DNA from: Terfezia claveryi
Taxonomy: Eukaryota; Ascomycota; Pezizomycetes; Pezizales; Pezizaceae
NCBI GenBank assembly: GCA_015179025.1
Contig: WHUX01000206.1
Location: 1 to 64,000, forward strand
DNA length: 64,000 bases
Direction of reading: 5' to 3'
Shown: one piece after another, positions 10,763 through 22,642 of the stretch
Layout: each line of letters starts with the position of its first letter
Position numbering within the stretch: the stretch's first letter is position 1
Translations under genes and position numbers: made by a program
The notes under the pieces: model-generated
The model's input: only the letters and a program-made list of their open reading frames with translations
Database searches by the model: none
What the model was told of the DNA's origin: nothing

Positions 10763-12000
10763 ATGTCAGGAGCAGCTCTCCCACCACCCGCTATCAGGTT
10801 TCAAACCTGGAGGAGCTCCCCCATACCCTCAGGCTTGAACGAGTTGAATGCCTACCGTCGAGAAATCATCGACATCTTCGAGGCCATGGATGCCATCGGG
10901 GCCGAACTCGGCAACAGCCTGGCGTGGCTGAAAACAGCCTGGCCGTGGCTGAAAACAGCCTAGCCGTAGCTGAACAAAAATTGAGATCCGCCGATGAAGA
11001 GATCACGGTCCTCCAGACCGATCTCGACCATCTGAACCTTGCCCTGGCAAATGAACGGACTACGGTCCAAAACCTCAGCCGCGCCTTAGGGAACCTTGCA
11101 ATACCAACAACAGTCAGTAGCAACAAGACCGAAAGCATTCCAACACCCCCCAAGTTCAATGGGGACCGGGTTTGCCTACGAGCCTGGAAAAATGCTGTCA
11201 ATCTCAAGCTGAATGGGGATTCTGCCAGGTTCCCGTCAGAACAACATCGACTAGCATACGTTTTCGCCTTGCTAGAGGGGAAAGCTTGTGACCATATCCA
11301 GCCATACGTCCTTGAAACCGGGATCAAGCTCAACGATATCTCGGCCCTTTTCACAATCCTGGATAGGGCGTTCGGAGATCCTGATGCAGTGGGGACGGCC
11401 AGTCGAGCCCTCTAGGCACTGAGACAGCTCAACTCAGAGCTGTCTACTTAGGTTGCAGAGTTCTCAAGGCTGGCCGCAGAGGTAAGGTGGAACGACCAGG
11501 CTAAGTTCGAGCAATTCCAGGAGGGGCTCAGCGATGAGCTCCAACAAGCCATGGTTACCCTCCCTGCGGTTGATACCCTCCAGGAATTGATCGACCAGGC
11601 CTCCATAGTAGAGCAACGAATGGCCAGGTTATGCCACCGACCGGCCTTCTGACCAACCACCCGCCCAGCACAACAGCAGCAGCAGCCGAAGCCAGCCCAA
11701 TCCTCCATAACAACCACAACGCTGGCCAACAAACCGGCACATCCTTCACTGGTGGCAGGAGGGCCCATCCCTATAGACCTATCATCGGGAAGGCCTCGAC
11801 TAACCCAGAAGGAAAGGGACTGCCGCCGCACTAATGGGTTCTGCATTGCTTGTGGTAAGGGGGACCACTTCATTGCCACCTGCCCCCTCAGGAAGAACCG
11901 CCGCCTGGCCGCCCATAGTATCTCCGACTACCTAGCCGATACCCTGGAACCCAGGATCGTGGAGGTTGACGAGTCGGGAAAACCCCTGTCCCTTGCCTAG
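10763..12000 (+). pseudogene. Element A gag
   Basis: ATG at 10763 starts MSGAALPPPAIRFQTW, shared with element E. A coiled-coil segment (SADEEITVLQTDLDHLNLAL) precedes a capsid-like domain (PPKFNGDRVCLRAWKNAV; AYVFALLEGKACDHI), and a CCHC knuckle (CIACGKGDHFIATC) is at 11842-11883. The frame ends in TAG at 11998-12000 (GKPLSLA then stop), a stop also found in B and E. Defects: a local repeat of a roughly 20-bp unit at about 10915-10975 that shifts the frame, and a TAG at about 11413 (second stop near 11450). A -1 slippery heptamer lies at 11976-11982. Confidence 0.85.
11976..11982 (+). promoter_or_regulatory. Predicted -1 ribosomal frameshift site between gag and pol (element A)
   Basis: In the gag frame the bases read TCG GGA AAA CCC, that is G GGA AAA, matching the X XXY YYZ slippery pattern. 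Slipping back one base gives a frame that stays open past the gag TAG (11998) and runs through SKGPALGRLPLS into the protease. Element B has the same heptamer at 17613-17619 with the same open -1 frame; E has a one-base variant. Confidence 0.6.
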
Positions 12001-12592
12001 TTACTGACACTAGTAAGGGACCTGCCCTAGGCCGCTTACCTTTGTCTTTGTCTGCATTTTCTGTGTCTTCTGCATCTTCTGTTGTTGACGAATCTCGCTT
12101 GTTCAGCGAGTATTTTGTTGTATCTATCTCCCTCAAAATCAATAATGATAGAACAATTACCACGTCAGCACTCATAGATTGTGGAGCCTCAGGAATTGTA
12201 TTCATTGACCAGGCCTTTGTTAATAAATTCCCCATACCTACGTCCAAGCTCAAAACCCACCGTGTTCTGGATGTCATCGACGGTCGACCCATCTCCTCCG
12301 AGGATATCACCGATATTGCATGCATGCCTGCCCTAGTCGGGGATCACTCCGAGGCAAACCTCCTAATGTTCGTGACAAAGCTCAAATACCCAATTGTCCT
12401 TGGAATCCCCTGGCTTAGAATGCACGATGTATCGGTCAGCTTCTGCTCCTATACCCTGCAGTTCAACAGCCAATATTGCAAAAAGCACTGTGGGAACCCA
12501 AAGGCCACCGTTACAGGGTTGTGTGCCTTGCCTACCCCGATAATCCACCCGACTCAGGTGGTGCACCTGCCTACGCACCTCGATGCCAATTC

Positions 12593-12712
12593 CCCTGTTC
12601 CCCCGGTGCCCCCTGTTCCCCCTGTGCCCCCTGTTCCCCCTGTGCTCCCTGTTCCCCCTGTGCCCCCTGTTCCCCCTGTACCCCCTGTTCCCCCTGTGCC
12701 CCCTGTTCCCCA
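12593..12712 (+). repeat. Proline-valine tandem repeat in element A pol
   Basis: About 120 bp of alternating CCCCCTGTG and CCCCCTGTT units encode PPVPPVPPV repeats between the protease and reverse transcriptase. The related elements B and E have only short proline-rich linkers at this place (SVPVPPVSSKP in B), so the tract has expanded in A. Confidence 0.85.
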
Positions 12713-13144
12713 AAAGCCTCTGAACGTTAGCTTCATCGGGGCAGGGGCTTTCGCTCACCTCACCAGGAGGCACAAGCTGAAGGCTCATGCCCTGTCCATA
12801 CACGAGGTGAACCTGGAGATTAATAAGACAAGGTCGAAGGAGGAGTGGAAGTCCATGGTACCGGATGAATACCACGAATTCAGTGACCTGTTCTCGGAGA
12901 AGGCCGCAGAAAAGCTCACACCCCACTGGCTATATGACCATACTATTCTGCTGATAGAGGGTAAGACCCCCCCTATGGGCCCCTCTACGGAATGTTCCGG
13001 TTGGAGCTGGAGGCCCTGAAGAAATACCTGGAGGAAAACCTCAACAAGAGCTTCATTCGCCATAGCTCTTCTCCAGTGGGTGCCCCTGTGCTGTTTGTGA
13101 AAAAATCGGATGGCTCTCTTCAGTTGTGTGTAGACTATCATGGC

Positions 13145-13690
13145 TGTAACAAGGGCTCTAGGGGACAAGGCGACCAAGGGGTATGCCGGGGAAGTAGCAA
13201 GGGGCAATCGCACACGTAGGAGCACTACGTGTGTGATCTAGGGATAGGCTAGGGTAAGACACATGTAGGAATGCTACATGTGTGACTACGGGAAGACTGA
13301 GATGGGGGAGCAAGGGCAAGAGGCAAGAGAGGCAGAGGGCAAGGGGCACGAGACATGCGGAGGCAGTTGCCGTGTGTGTCAAGGGAGGCAGCTGTACTGC
13401 AGAGTTGTATGTTCGAGACAAGGATGTGCACAAGGGAGGTGCACAAGCGCTGGGGGAAGCAAGGTCCTGTATTGGGTATACAAGACGTTGGATGGGGATC
13501 CAACGAGAGGGCGGAGAGAGTAAGCTATATATACAGGCTTTCTTCCTGGCCAAGGCCACTGGAAGGAATAAGGTTCCCGAGACCCCTTATCTCGGGAACA
13601 GAGATAACAACGATATCAATCAATAATAACGAGAGTCGGACGGAATCCCGTCCGACTCTCAAACCTGGCTAGTAAAGGACAGTTGTGACA
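13145..13690 (-). repeat. Element B 3' LTR (546 bp)
   Basis: On the plus strand it runs from TGTAACAAGG to GTTGTGACA; on the element strand it begins TGTCACAAC, like A and E. It contains the inverted repeat GTTCCCGAGACC...CTCGGGAAC shared with element A. Confidence 0.9.
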
Positions 13691-13873
13691 CTATCCCCCC
13701 TTTAGGCTCGGAGCTCCAGCGACTAGGAGGCCTGGGCATGATAACCGGCAAAATCAACACAGGAAACAACAACAACAAGGTAAAGACAAGAACCCCAACT
13801 CCGAACAACCTGACAACAACAAAAACAACAATCATAATTCCAACTCTAAATCAACGAAGACAAGACAAAGATA

Positions 13874-16800
13874 TCATTCAGCTGAGCGAGGCTTGAGAAG
13901 GTAACGCTGGTGGAATAGGGTGACCAGGTCAGGGGCGTTTTCCAGATCCTCTGCTGGTTGCCAAGTGGCCTCCTCGTCCCCTAACCACTTGACCTTATAC
14001 TGAACTCGTCCATAGTGTTTCCTTAAGTCCAGTACCTCCTCAACCTCCCACTCCTCTTCACCTGCGATCACCACTGGAGGAGGTGGGGTGTGCTTTTGCC
14101 TGGGAAGGGGATCGTCGGCGGCTGGCTCGATCTCCGAGACATGAACGACCAGATGGTGCTTGATATCCTTGGGAAATCTCAGCCGGTAAGCATGAGTGCC
14201 CACAGCTGCTAACACCTCATAGGGGCCTAGGAACTTGTGATCCAACTTACGAGAGGGTCGTTCTGTCTGGAAGTGTCTGCTAGAGAGCCATACCTTGTCC
14301 CCTGGTTGGTATTTGCGGGCCGGTAACCTAGACCCGTTGGCGTATTCTGCTTGCCTGACCTGAGCATAACCCAACTCAGTCTTCAAGGTAGAGTGGAGTT
14401 CAGAAATCTGCATGGCGAACTCCTTGGCTGGGGCATTCTCCCTGGCCTTGCGCAGAGGTGCTAGGGAGTCTACGAACCGAGGGTGCCAGCCATAATTGGC
14501 CAGGAATGCGGACGTTTTCAGCGACTCGGAGAACTGGTTGTTGGCGGTAAATTCGCAGGTTGCTAGCACCGAAACCCAGTTGTTCTGCTGGTAGCTGACG
14601 AAGGCCCGCAGATACTGTTCCATAATCGCATTCATCCTTTCCGATTGGCCGTCCGTCTGGGGGTGGTAAGCTATTGACAGACGAACTTTGATCCCCAGAA
14701 GTTCGCAGAAGGCTTGCCAGAATTCTGAGGTAAACTGAGGGCCACGGTTGGACACGATCGATTCAGGGAGGCCATGGTATTGGAATACATTATTGAGGTA
14801 GAGGTTGGCTAACTCCGGAGCGGAGCAGGTATCCCGGCAAGATATGACATACCTCATCTTCGTCAACCGATCCACCACCATTAGGATGGCATTCAATCCC
14901 GAGTCCTTTGGCAACCCAGTTACAAAGTCCATGGTCAGGTGTTGCCAGGGCCGATCTGGGATCTCCAGGGGCTTCAAGGTTCCGTAGGAGGCATGACAAG
15001 TGGGTTTTGCACGCTTGCAGATATGGCAGTTCCGTATGTACTGTTCTACTTTCTTTCCCTGGTCGATCCATGTGTATTGTCTAGCTAGTAGTTCTAATGT
15101 CTTAGCCACTCCAGGGTGACCTGCAGCCAGGGTATCATGGTGTTCCTTGATCAGCTGCATCCGCAGCTCCCCTTTAGGTATATAGAGCCGATCTAGGTGG
15201 TATAGGAGGCCATCCTGAGTGGTGCACTCGGCTAGGGAAATCTTGGTATGACGGCGCTGTCCAGACTCCACTGCAGTAATTATATCCTTAACCAGGTCGT
15301 CCTCTGTATATGCCCATCGTATCCGCAGAAGAAGATCTGCTCCGGGGTTCGCTTCAGCTTTAGCATCAGCATCAACATGGCTATTGGCCGCCAGGTCGAG
15401 ATTTTCAAGTTTCAGTACCACCTGATTTTGGTACTTCAGCCTTTCATCCCCTCCTTTAGGGAGATCCCCTGATCTCCTGGTCAGTGTATCCGGCTTACCC
15501 CCAGCTTTTCCAGGCCGATACTTGATTTTGAAGTTGAATCGAGATAAGAACTCCAACCACCTAGCCTGCCGTCGGTTTAGCAGCTTAGTGGTGGTGAAGT
15601 ACTCAAGATTCTTATGATCGGATAGCACCTCGATGATCCCCTTGGCTGACTCCAGGTGAGGCCTCCATTCCTCAAAAGCTCGGACAATGGCCATTAATTC
15701 CTTATCATAGATCTCGTAATTACACTCCGCCGGTGAGTGCTTTTTGGAGAAATAAGCCACCGGGTGGAGGACTCCATTGACATACTGGGACAGGATTCCG
15801 GCGGAGACATAGTCGGAGGCATCCATTTCTACGATACACTCGCTATCGGGATCAAAGTGAGCTAGTATGGGAGCTGAGCAGAAGGCTTCCTTGAGGTTCT
15901 GGAAGGCGGATTGGGCTTCTGGACTCAAGTGGAATCGCTGGTCCTTTATGGTCAGGGCTGTGAGGGGGTCACGATCTTGGAATATCCTAGAATGAACCGT
16001 CGGTAAAAGTTGGCGAATCCCAGAATGGCCTAGACATCCTTGAGATTTGCTGGGATTTCCCATTCCTGAATGGCAGTAACCTTGGTAGGGTCCATTCTAA
16101 TACTTTCTGTAGTGATGATCAACCCTAGATACTTAACCTCCTGCACATGGAACTCATATTTCTCAGGCTTGAGGTATAACCCAGCTTGCTCCAGCTTCTC
16201 CAATACCTGCCGGACATAGATTTTGTGCTCTACTAGGGTATCTGAATAGATTAGGATATTGTCTAAGTAAGCCGTACAGAACACATTCAGGAAGTCTCGT
16301 AGGGTGTCATTAATAAAGTGTTGAAAGGAGGCCGGGGCGTTGGTTAATCCGAAGGGTATGACGTTGTACTCGAAGTGACCGTACCAGGTGCGGAAGGCCG
16401 TTTTCCACTCTTCACCTTCCGCTATTTGGACCAGGTTATAGGCTCCCCTCAAATCCAGTTTAGTGAACCATTTTGCCTTGGAGAGCCTGGCTAATGTTTT
16501 CTGGATCAGAGGTAGGGGATACCTGTTCTTGACCGTTATCTCGTTCAGGCCACGATAGTCCACACACAACTGAAGAGAGCCGTCCGATTTTTTCACAAAT
16601 AGCATAGGGGCACCTGCTGGAGGGGAGCTATGGTGAATGAAGCTCTTGTTAAGGTTTTCTTCCAGGTACTTCTTCAAGGCCTCCAATTCCGCTTGGGACA
16701 TTCCATAGAGAGGGCCATAAGGGGGAGTTTTTCCTTCGATCAGCAGGATTGTGTGGTCGTATGGTTGGTGGGGGGCAAGCTTTTCTGCAGCCTTTTCCGA

Positions 16801-17612
16801 GAATAGGTCAATAAACTCGTGGTATTCATCTGGGACCATGGACTTCCATTCTTCTTTGGACCTTGTCTTGTTGATTTCCAGGTTTATATCATGTATAGAG
16901 AGGGCATGTGCCTACAGCTTGTGCCTCCTGGTGAGGTAAGCGAAAGCCCCTGCACCAATAAAGCTAACACTCAGGGGTTTTGAGGAAACAGGGGGAACAG
17001 GAACAGAAGCAAGAGGGTTGTCAACTTTGATATATGCGGTCTGGTGTACTACCTGGGCAGGGTCCTCTACCGGGGGGGGTAGTGCACATAACCCTTTAAC
17101 GGCAGTTTGTAGAGCACTACAGTGCCTCTTGCAATACCCACTATTGAAAGTCAAGGTGTAAGAGCCAAAGTTAATGGAGACATCATGCATTCGGAGCCAA
17201 GGAATCCCCAGAACAATGGGGCATTTGAGCTTGGTCACAAAGATCGGTAAACTCTCCGAATGGTCCCCAATGGTGCTGGGCAGGCAAGCAAGATCGGTGA
17301 TAGCCCCAGAAGAGATTGGACGGCCATCAATAACATCAAGATGGTGGGGGGTCTTGAGTTTGGTTGTTGGTATCGATTTTTTACTGACAAAGGTCTGATC
17401 AATGAAGGCCATTCCCTAAGCACTACAATCTATGAGAGCTGATGTTACCACTGTTTTACCATTGAATTCAATAGTTATTGGTACTACAAAGTGCTCGCCA
17501 AACAAGCGAGATTCGTCAACAGACATAGATGCAGGAACAGAGAAAGACAACAAAGACAAATGACCTAGTGCAGGTCCCTTGCTAGTGTCAGTGACTATGC
17601 AAGGGACAGGGC
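13874..17612 (-). pseudogene. Element B pol polyprotein
   Basis: Reads leftwards from the slippery site at 17613-17619 in the -1 frame. It shows protease (MSVDESRLF-type start at 17526; stops interrupt the LIDC active-site region near 17430), reverse transcriptase at 16030-16839 and then, after a frameshift near 16030, RNase H, integrase and chromodomain in a 729-codon open frame (13874-16063; NCHICKRAKPTCH, MDFVTGLPKDSGLNAIL, SNRGPQFTSEFW, WEVEEVLDLRKHYGRVQYK). The catalytic box reads YLDN (16258-16269) in place of YLDD. Dead by stops, a frameshift and the catalytic change. Confidence 0.88.
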
Positions 17613-18728
17613 TTTTCCCGACTCATCCACCTCTTCAATCCTGGATTCGGAGATGGCGTGGGTGGCCATCGAGCGGTTTTTGCGGAGGGGACATGCCGCG
17701 ATAAAATGGTCCCCCTTTCCGCATGCAATGCACAAACCCTGAGTGCAGTGACGGTCCCTTTCCTCCTGGGTAAGACGAGGTCTACCTGCTGACAGGTCCA
17801 TGGGGGCAGCCCCACCTGCTACCAGGGAGGGGTGTGCAGGCTTGTTGACTGGTGTGGGTTGTTGTTGGGTGCATGCTATCGGGAAGGGGGTACGGGGAGT
17901 CGAGGTTGGGAGTGTCTTTTGGGGGGCTCTTAGTGCCGCTGTCTGCTGTTCCACCCAGCTAGCTTGCTCAATAAGTTCCTCCAGGGTCTTGGTCAGTGGG
18001 CAGAAGACCAGAGCCTTTTTTAGCTCGAAGGTAAGCCCGTCTTTGAACTGGTCGAGCTTGGCTTCGTTATTCCAATTGAGCTCTGCTGCCAGCCTAGAAA
18101 ACTCGGAGACATAGGTTAACAGTTCGTTGTGTTTTTGCTTGAGGTCTCACAGGGCCCTGCTGGCAGTTCCTTTAGGATCCGGGTCCCCGAAGGCTCGGTC
18201 CAAGATTGCCATTAGTGCCGGGATGTCTACCAGATCAATCCCCATTGCCTTGGCGAAGGGCTGTACCTAGTCCATGGCCTTACCCTCCAGGAGGCCATAG
18301 ACGTATGAGAGCTGGTGGTGGACAGTGGGGAACTTCGCCAAGTCTCCAGAGAGTTTTATTTGTACAGAGTTCTTCCATGCTCGTAACTGGCCCCGGTCCT
18401 CATTAAACTTGGGCGGGGTTAGTAGGTCTTGTGTTTTCTGGTTCTTTGGACCGTCGGCCAGGTCCAAAGTACGAGTCAGTCTCCAGATGGTTATCCTGTC
18501 CTCTGCTGCATCTTCTCGAAGGAGGGTTGTTTCGTCTTCGGCTTCTCGGATTTGCTTTTCGGCTTTCTGAAGGTCCGCTCCTTGTTGTTCGCCAATGGCA
18601 TAAGTCTCTGTGAATATTTCGATCACAGTTCTTCGGTATGCTGATAGTTCTGTCGGGTCTGATAGAATCGGAGTCGCCCTCCAGGCTGCGAATCTATTGG
18701 TGGGTAGTGGAATATTCGCGGACATCAT
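17595..18728 (-). pseudogene. Element B gag
   Basis: Starts MMSANIPLPTNRFAAW at 18728 and carries a coiled coil (EKQIREAEDETTLLREDAAED), a capsid-like domain (PPKFNEDRGQLRAWKNSVQIK; LEGKAMD then TAG) and a CCHC knuckle (CIACGKGDHFIAACP, about 17690-17735). It ends GKALSLA-TAG at 17595, the same gag stop as in A and E. Internal stops at about 18270 and 18148 look like Trp/Gln/Arg-to-stop transitions. The N-terminus differs from A and E, so B is a separate subfamily. Confidence 0.85.
17613..17619 (-). promoter_or_regulatory. Predicted -1 frameshift site (element B)
   Basis: Element strand reads TCG GGA AAA GCC in the gag frame, the same G GGA AAA heptamer as element A, 16 nt before the gag TAG. 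The -1 frame is open from here through the start of the protease region. Confidence 0.6.
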
Positions 18729-18756
18729 ACCGGTTGGTCTGAAAGATCCAACGTAG

Positions 18757-19302
18757 TGTAACGAGGGCTTTGGGGGACAAGGCAACCAAGGGGTACGCTG
18801 GGGAAGTGGCAAGGGGCAATCGCACACGTAGGAGCGCTACTTGTGTGATCTGGGGAAAGGCTAGGGTAAGACACACGTAGGAACGCTACGTGTGTGACTA
18901 GGGGAAGACTGAGACGGGGGGGCAAGAGCAAGAGGCAAGAGAGGCAGAGGGCAAGGGGCACAAGACACATGGAGGCAGTTGCTGCGTATGTCAAGGGAGG
19001 CAGCTGTACTGCAGAGTTGTATGTTCGAGACAAGAATATGTACGAGGGAGGTGCACAAGCGCTGGGGGAAGCAAGGTCCTGTATTGGGTATACAAGACGT
19101 TGGATGGGGATCCAACGAGAGGGTGGAGAGAGCAAGCTATATATACAGGCTTCCTTCCTAGCCAAGGCCACCGGAAGGAATAAGGTTCACGAGACCCCTT
19201 AACTCGGGAACAGAGATAACAACGATATCAATCAACAATAACAAGAGTCGGACGGAATCCCGTCCGACTCTCAAACCTGGCTAGGAAAGGACAGTTGTAA
19301 CA
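18757..19302 (-). repeat. Element B 5' LTR (546 bp)
   Basis: Equal in length to the 13145-13690 copy. The element-strand ATCCAACGT at 19097-19105 pairs with the primer-binding site at 18746-18754. The AGCTATATATACAG segment (19132-19145) holds the TATA box. Confidence 0.9.
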
Positions 19303-22142
19303 GTGGCCTGAACGAGATAACGGTCAAGAACAGGTATCCCCTGCCTCTAATCCACGAGACATTAGCCAGGCTTTCCAAGGCCAAATGGTTCACCAAACAG
19401 AATTTGAGAGGGGCATACAACCTGGTACGGATTGCCGAGGGGGAGGAGTAGAAAACGGCCTTCCGAACTAGCTATGGCCACTTTGAGTACAATGTCATGC
19501 CCTTCGGCTTAACTAACGCCCCGGCCTCTTTCCAACACTTTATCAATGACACCCTGCGAGACTTCTTGGATGTGTTCTGCATGGCTTACCTCGACGATAT
19601 CTTGATTTATTCGGATACTCTAGCAGAACACAAGATTCATGTTCGGCAGGTGTTGGAAAAGCTGGAGCAAGCCAGATTGTACCTCAAGCCCGAGAAATAC
19701 AAGTTTCATGTACAAGAGGTCAAGTATCTGGGGTTAATCATCACTACGGAGGGCATCAGGATGGACCCTGCCAAAGTTACTGCTGTCCAGGAATGGCAAA
19801 TCCCAGCGAATCTCAAGGATGTCCAGGCATTCCTGAAGTTCGCCAACTTCTACCGGCGTTTTATCCTGGGACATTCGAAGATCGTAGCCCCCCTCACTGC
19901 CCTGACCAAAAAAGACCGGCGCTTCGACTAGAATCCAGAAGCTCAGTTGGCCTTCCAGAACCTCAAGGAAGCTTACTGCACAGCACCGATCCTGGCACAT
20001 TTCGACCCTGACCAGGAATGTATCATCGAAACCGATGCTTCCGATTATGTCTCCGTGGGAATCCTCTCTTAGTATGTCAACGGCATCCTCCACCCAGTGG
20101 CCTACTTCTCGAAAAAGCACTCCCCAGCTGAGTGCAACTACGAGATCTATGACAAGGAGCTGATGGCTATCGTGCGAGCATTCGAGGAATGGAGGCCACA
20201 CCTGGAGTCAGCCAAGGGGATTATCGAAGTACTTTCCGACCATAAGAACCTTGAGTACTTTACCACCACCAAGCTGCTCAACCGACGGCAGGCCAGGTGG
20301 TTGGAATTCCTCTCTCGGTTCAACTTTAAGATCAAGTACTGACCCGGAAAAGCTGGTGGCAAGCCAGATGCGCTAACCCGGAGATCAGGAGATCTCCCTA
20401 AGGGGGGGGATGAAAGGCTAAAATACCAGAATCAGGTGGTATTGAAGCCCGAAAACCTTGATCTGGCGGCTAATGTCCTTGCTGAGGCTGAGGCGGAAGC
20501 CGACCTCTGACAACTGGTGAGACAGGTATACGAGGATGACCCCCTGGCCAAAGAAATCATCGCCCCAGTGGATTCCGGCCAGCGCCGCCACCTCAAGATC
20601 TCATTGGCCGAATGTACCATCCAGGAGGGCCTCCTATACCACCGGGAACAGCTCTATATACCAGAGGGAGGAGGGTTACGCCTAAGGCTGATCGAGGAAC
20701 ACCACGATACCCTGGTAGCGGGTCACCCTAGAGTGGCCAAGACGTTAGAGATTCTGGCCAGGGAATACACCTGGATTGACCAGTGGAAGAACGTGGAGTG
20801 GTACATATGGAACTGCTATGTTTGCAAGCGTGCTAAGCCTGTCCGCCATGCCCCGTACGGGACTCTGAAACCTCTGGAAATTCCAGATTGGCCCTGGCTG
20901 CACCTTACCATGGATTTCATGATGGGATTGCCGGAAGACTCGGGGTTCAACGCCATCCTGATGGTGGTTGATCAGTTGACAAAGATGAGGCATGTTATAC
21001 CTTGCCGGGATACCTGCTCTGCCCCAGAGTTAGCCAACCTCTACCTCAATAATGTATTCCGGTACCATGGCCTCCCTGAATCGATCGTGTCTGACCGTGG
21101 CCCTCAGTTCACCTCGGACTTTTGGAGAGCCTTCTGCGAGCTTCTGGGGGTTAAAGTGTGCTTGTCAATGGCATATCACCCCTAGACGGACGGCCAATCG
21201 GAGAGAATGAATGCCATCATGGAGCAGTATCTGCGAGCCTTTGTCAACTACCAGCAGGATAACTGGGTTTCGTTGCTAGCCACCTGCGAATTTGCGGCGA
21301 ACAACCAATTCTCGGAGTCCTCGAAAACATCCCCCTTCCTGGCCAATTATGGTTAGCACCCCCGATTCGTGGACGCCCTAGCTCCCCTGCAAAAAGCCAA
21401 AAAAGATGCCCCGGCTAAGGAGTTCGCAGCTGGAATTGCTGAGCTCCACTCCACCCTGAAGTCAGAATTGGCATACGCGCAGGCCCGGCAATCGGAATAT
21501 GCAAACAACTCGAGATTGGCAGCTCCAAGGTACCAGCCAGGGGATAAGGTGTGGCTCTCCAGTCGCCATTTCCGGACAGAGCACCCGTCCCGCAAGCTGG
21601 ATCATAAGTTTCTGGGCCCCTTCGAGGTGTTAGCAGCTGTGGGGACTCATACCTATAGATTGAGGTTCCCCAAGGACATCAAATGCCACCCGGTCGTTCA
21701 TGTCTCCGAGATCGAGCCCGCCGCAGAAGACCTCCTTCCAGGGCAGAAACATCCCCCACCCCCTCCCGTGGTTATTGAAGGTGAGGAGGAATGGGAGGTA
21801 GAGGAGGTACTAGATTCGCGGAAGAGATATGGGCATGTGCAGTATAAGGTCAAATGGCTGGGGGACAAAGAGCCGACCTGGCAACCAGCGGAGGACCTGG
21901 AAAACGCTCAGGACTTGGTCACACTTTTCCACTAGCATTACCTCCGGAAGCCTTGCCCCGCCCAGTGATATTCTTGTCGTTGTTGTTATTGCCATTGTTG
22001 TCGTGGTTATTGTTGGTACGTACTTCCGGTATTGGGGTTGTGTTATGGGTAATTGGTTATTGGTTTTGTTTGTTTGTTTGTTTTTACCTTGCCTTCTGCC
22101 TTGCCTTTCGTCACTGGGGCTCCGAGCCTAAAGGGGGGATAG

Positions 22143-22637
22143 TGTCACAACCATCCCCTCCTAGCCTAGTTCTGCGAGTCCAACTCTTGTTATGACTGTT
22201 ATTCCGTGTTGGTTATCGTGGTTATCTCAGCTCTCGAGATAAGGGTTCTCGGGAACCTTATTCCTTCCGGTGGCCTTGGCCAGCCCCGAAGGAAGCCTGT
22301 ATATATAGTGCGCTCTCTCCACCCTCTCGTTGGATCCCTATCCAACGTCTTGTATATCCAATACAGGGCCTTGCTTCTCTCCATGTTAGTGCATCTCCCT
22401 TGTGCACCTCCTTGTCTCGCCTCGACTTTGCAGCCCTGCTGCCTCCCTTGACACACACGGCAACTGCTTCTACGTGTCTCGTGTCCCTTGCCCTCTGTCC
22501 CTCTTGCCTCTTGCCATTGCCTCCCGTCTCAGCCTCCCCCTAGTCACATACCTAGCGTTCCTACGTATGTGTTATCCTAGTCTTGCCCTTGCTCCAGCAT
22601 ACCCCTTGGTCGCCTTGCCCCCTGAGCTGTCGTTATA
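22143..22637 (+). repeat. Element A 3' LTR (495 bp)
   Basis: Begins TGTCACAACC and ends GTCGTTATA (5' copy ends TTACA). It keeps the hairpin GTTGGAT-CCCT-ATCCAAC (22329-22346), whose right arm is the proposed primer segment. TATATATA is at about 22300. Confidence 0.9.
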
Positions 22638-22642
22638 TACAT

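Larger units (their letters stand above)
13145..19302 (-). mobile_element. Element B, Ty3/gypsy chromovirus, innermost layer of the nest
   Basis: Two 546-bp LTRs (13145-13690 and 18757-19302) face opposite to element A. The target duplication is ATGGC at 13140-13144 and GTGGC at 19303-19307; the difference is a CG-to-CA change in what was an Arg codon of element A (the expected frame is DYRGLNEI). A polypurine tract is at 13691-13703 and a self-priming-type primer-binding site at 18746-18754. The LTRs differ at many positions, mostly transitions, so B is not young although it is innermost. Confidence 0.93.
12001..21932 (+). pseudogene. Element A pol: protease, RT, RNase H, integrase, chromodomain; split by element B
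   Basis: Pol begins in the -1 frame and has a retropepsin-like site (LIDCGASG at about 12172), then a (PPV)n tract (12593-12712) and the start of RT ([22 protein letters not shown]). At 13144 element B intervenes; RT resumes at 19303 ([25 protein letters not shown]; catalytic YLDD at 19587-19598). RNase H ([18 protein letters not shown]), integrase HHCC zinc finger and DDE core (MDFMMGLPEDSGFNAIL; SDRGPQFTSDFW) follow, ending with a chromodomain (GEEEWEVEEVLDSRKRY; YKVKWLGDKEPTWQPAEDL). In-frame stops in the second part include TAGs at about 19449, 19929, 20071 and 21183, and TGAs near 20340 and 20507. Non-functional. Confidence 0.88.
10232..22637 (+). mobile_element. Element A, Ty3/gypsy chromovirus with nested B
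   Basis: Two 495-bp LTRs (10232-10726 and 22143-22637) enclose gag, protease, reverse transcriptase, RNase H, integrase and a C-terminal chromodomain. The target duplication is TACAT (10227-10231 and 22638-22642), inside element C. Element B (13145-19302) interrupts the reverse transcriptase. Without B and its duplication A is about 6.24 kb. A polypurine tract (AAAGGGGGGATAG, 22130-22142) touches the 3' LTR. Closely related to elements B and E. Confidence 0.93.

Noticed and set aside
13158..13559. Long frames inside the B, A and E LTRs
   Set aside because: They recur in every LTR copy on both strands with no protein-like conservation; GC-rich LTR sequence explains them.
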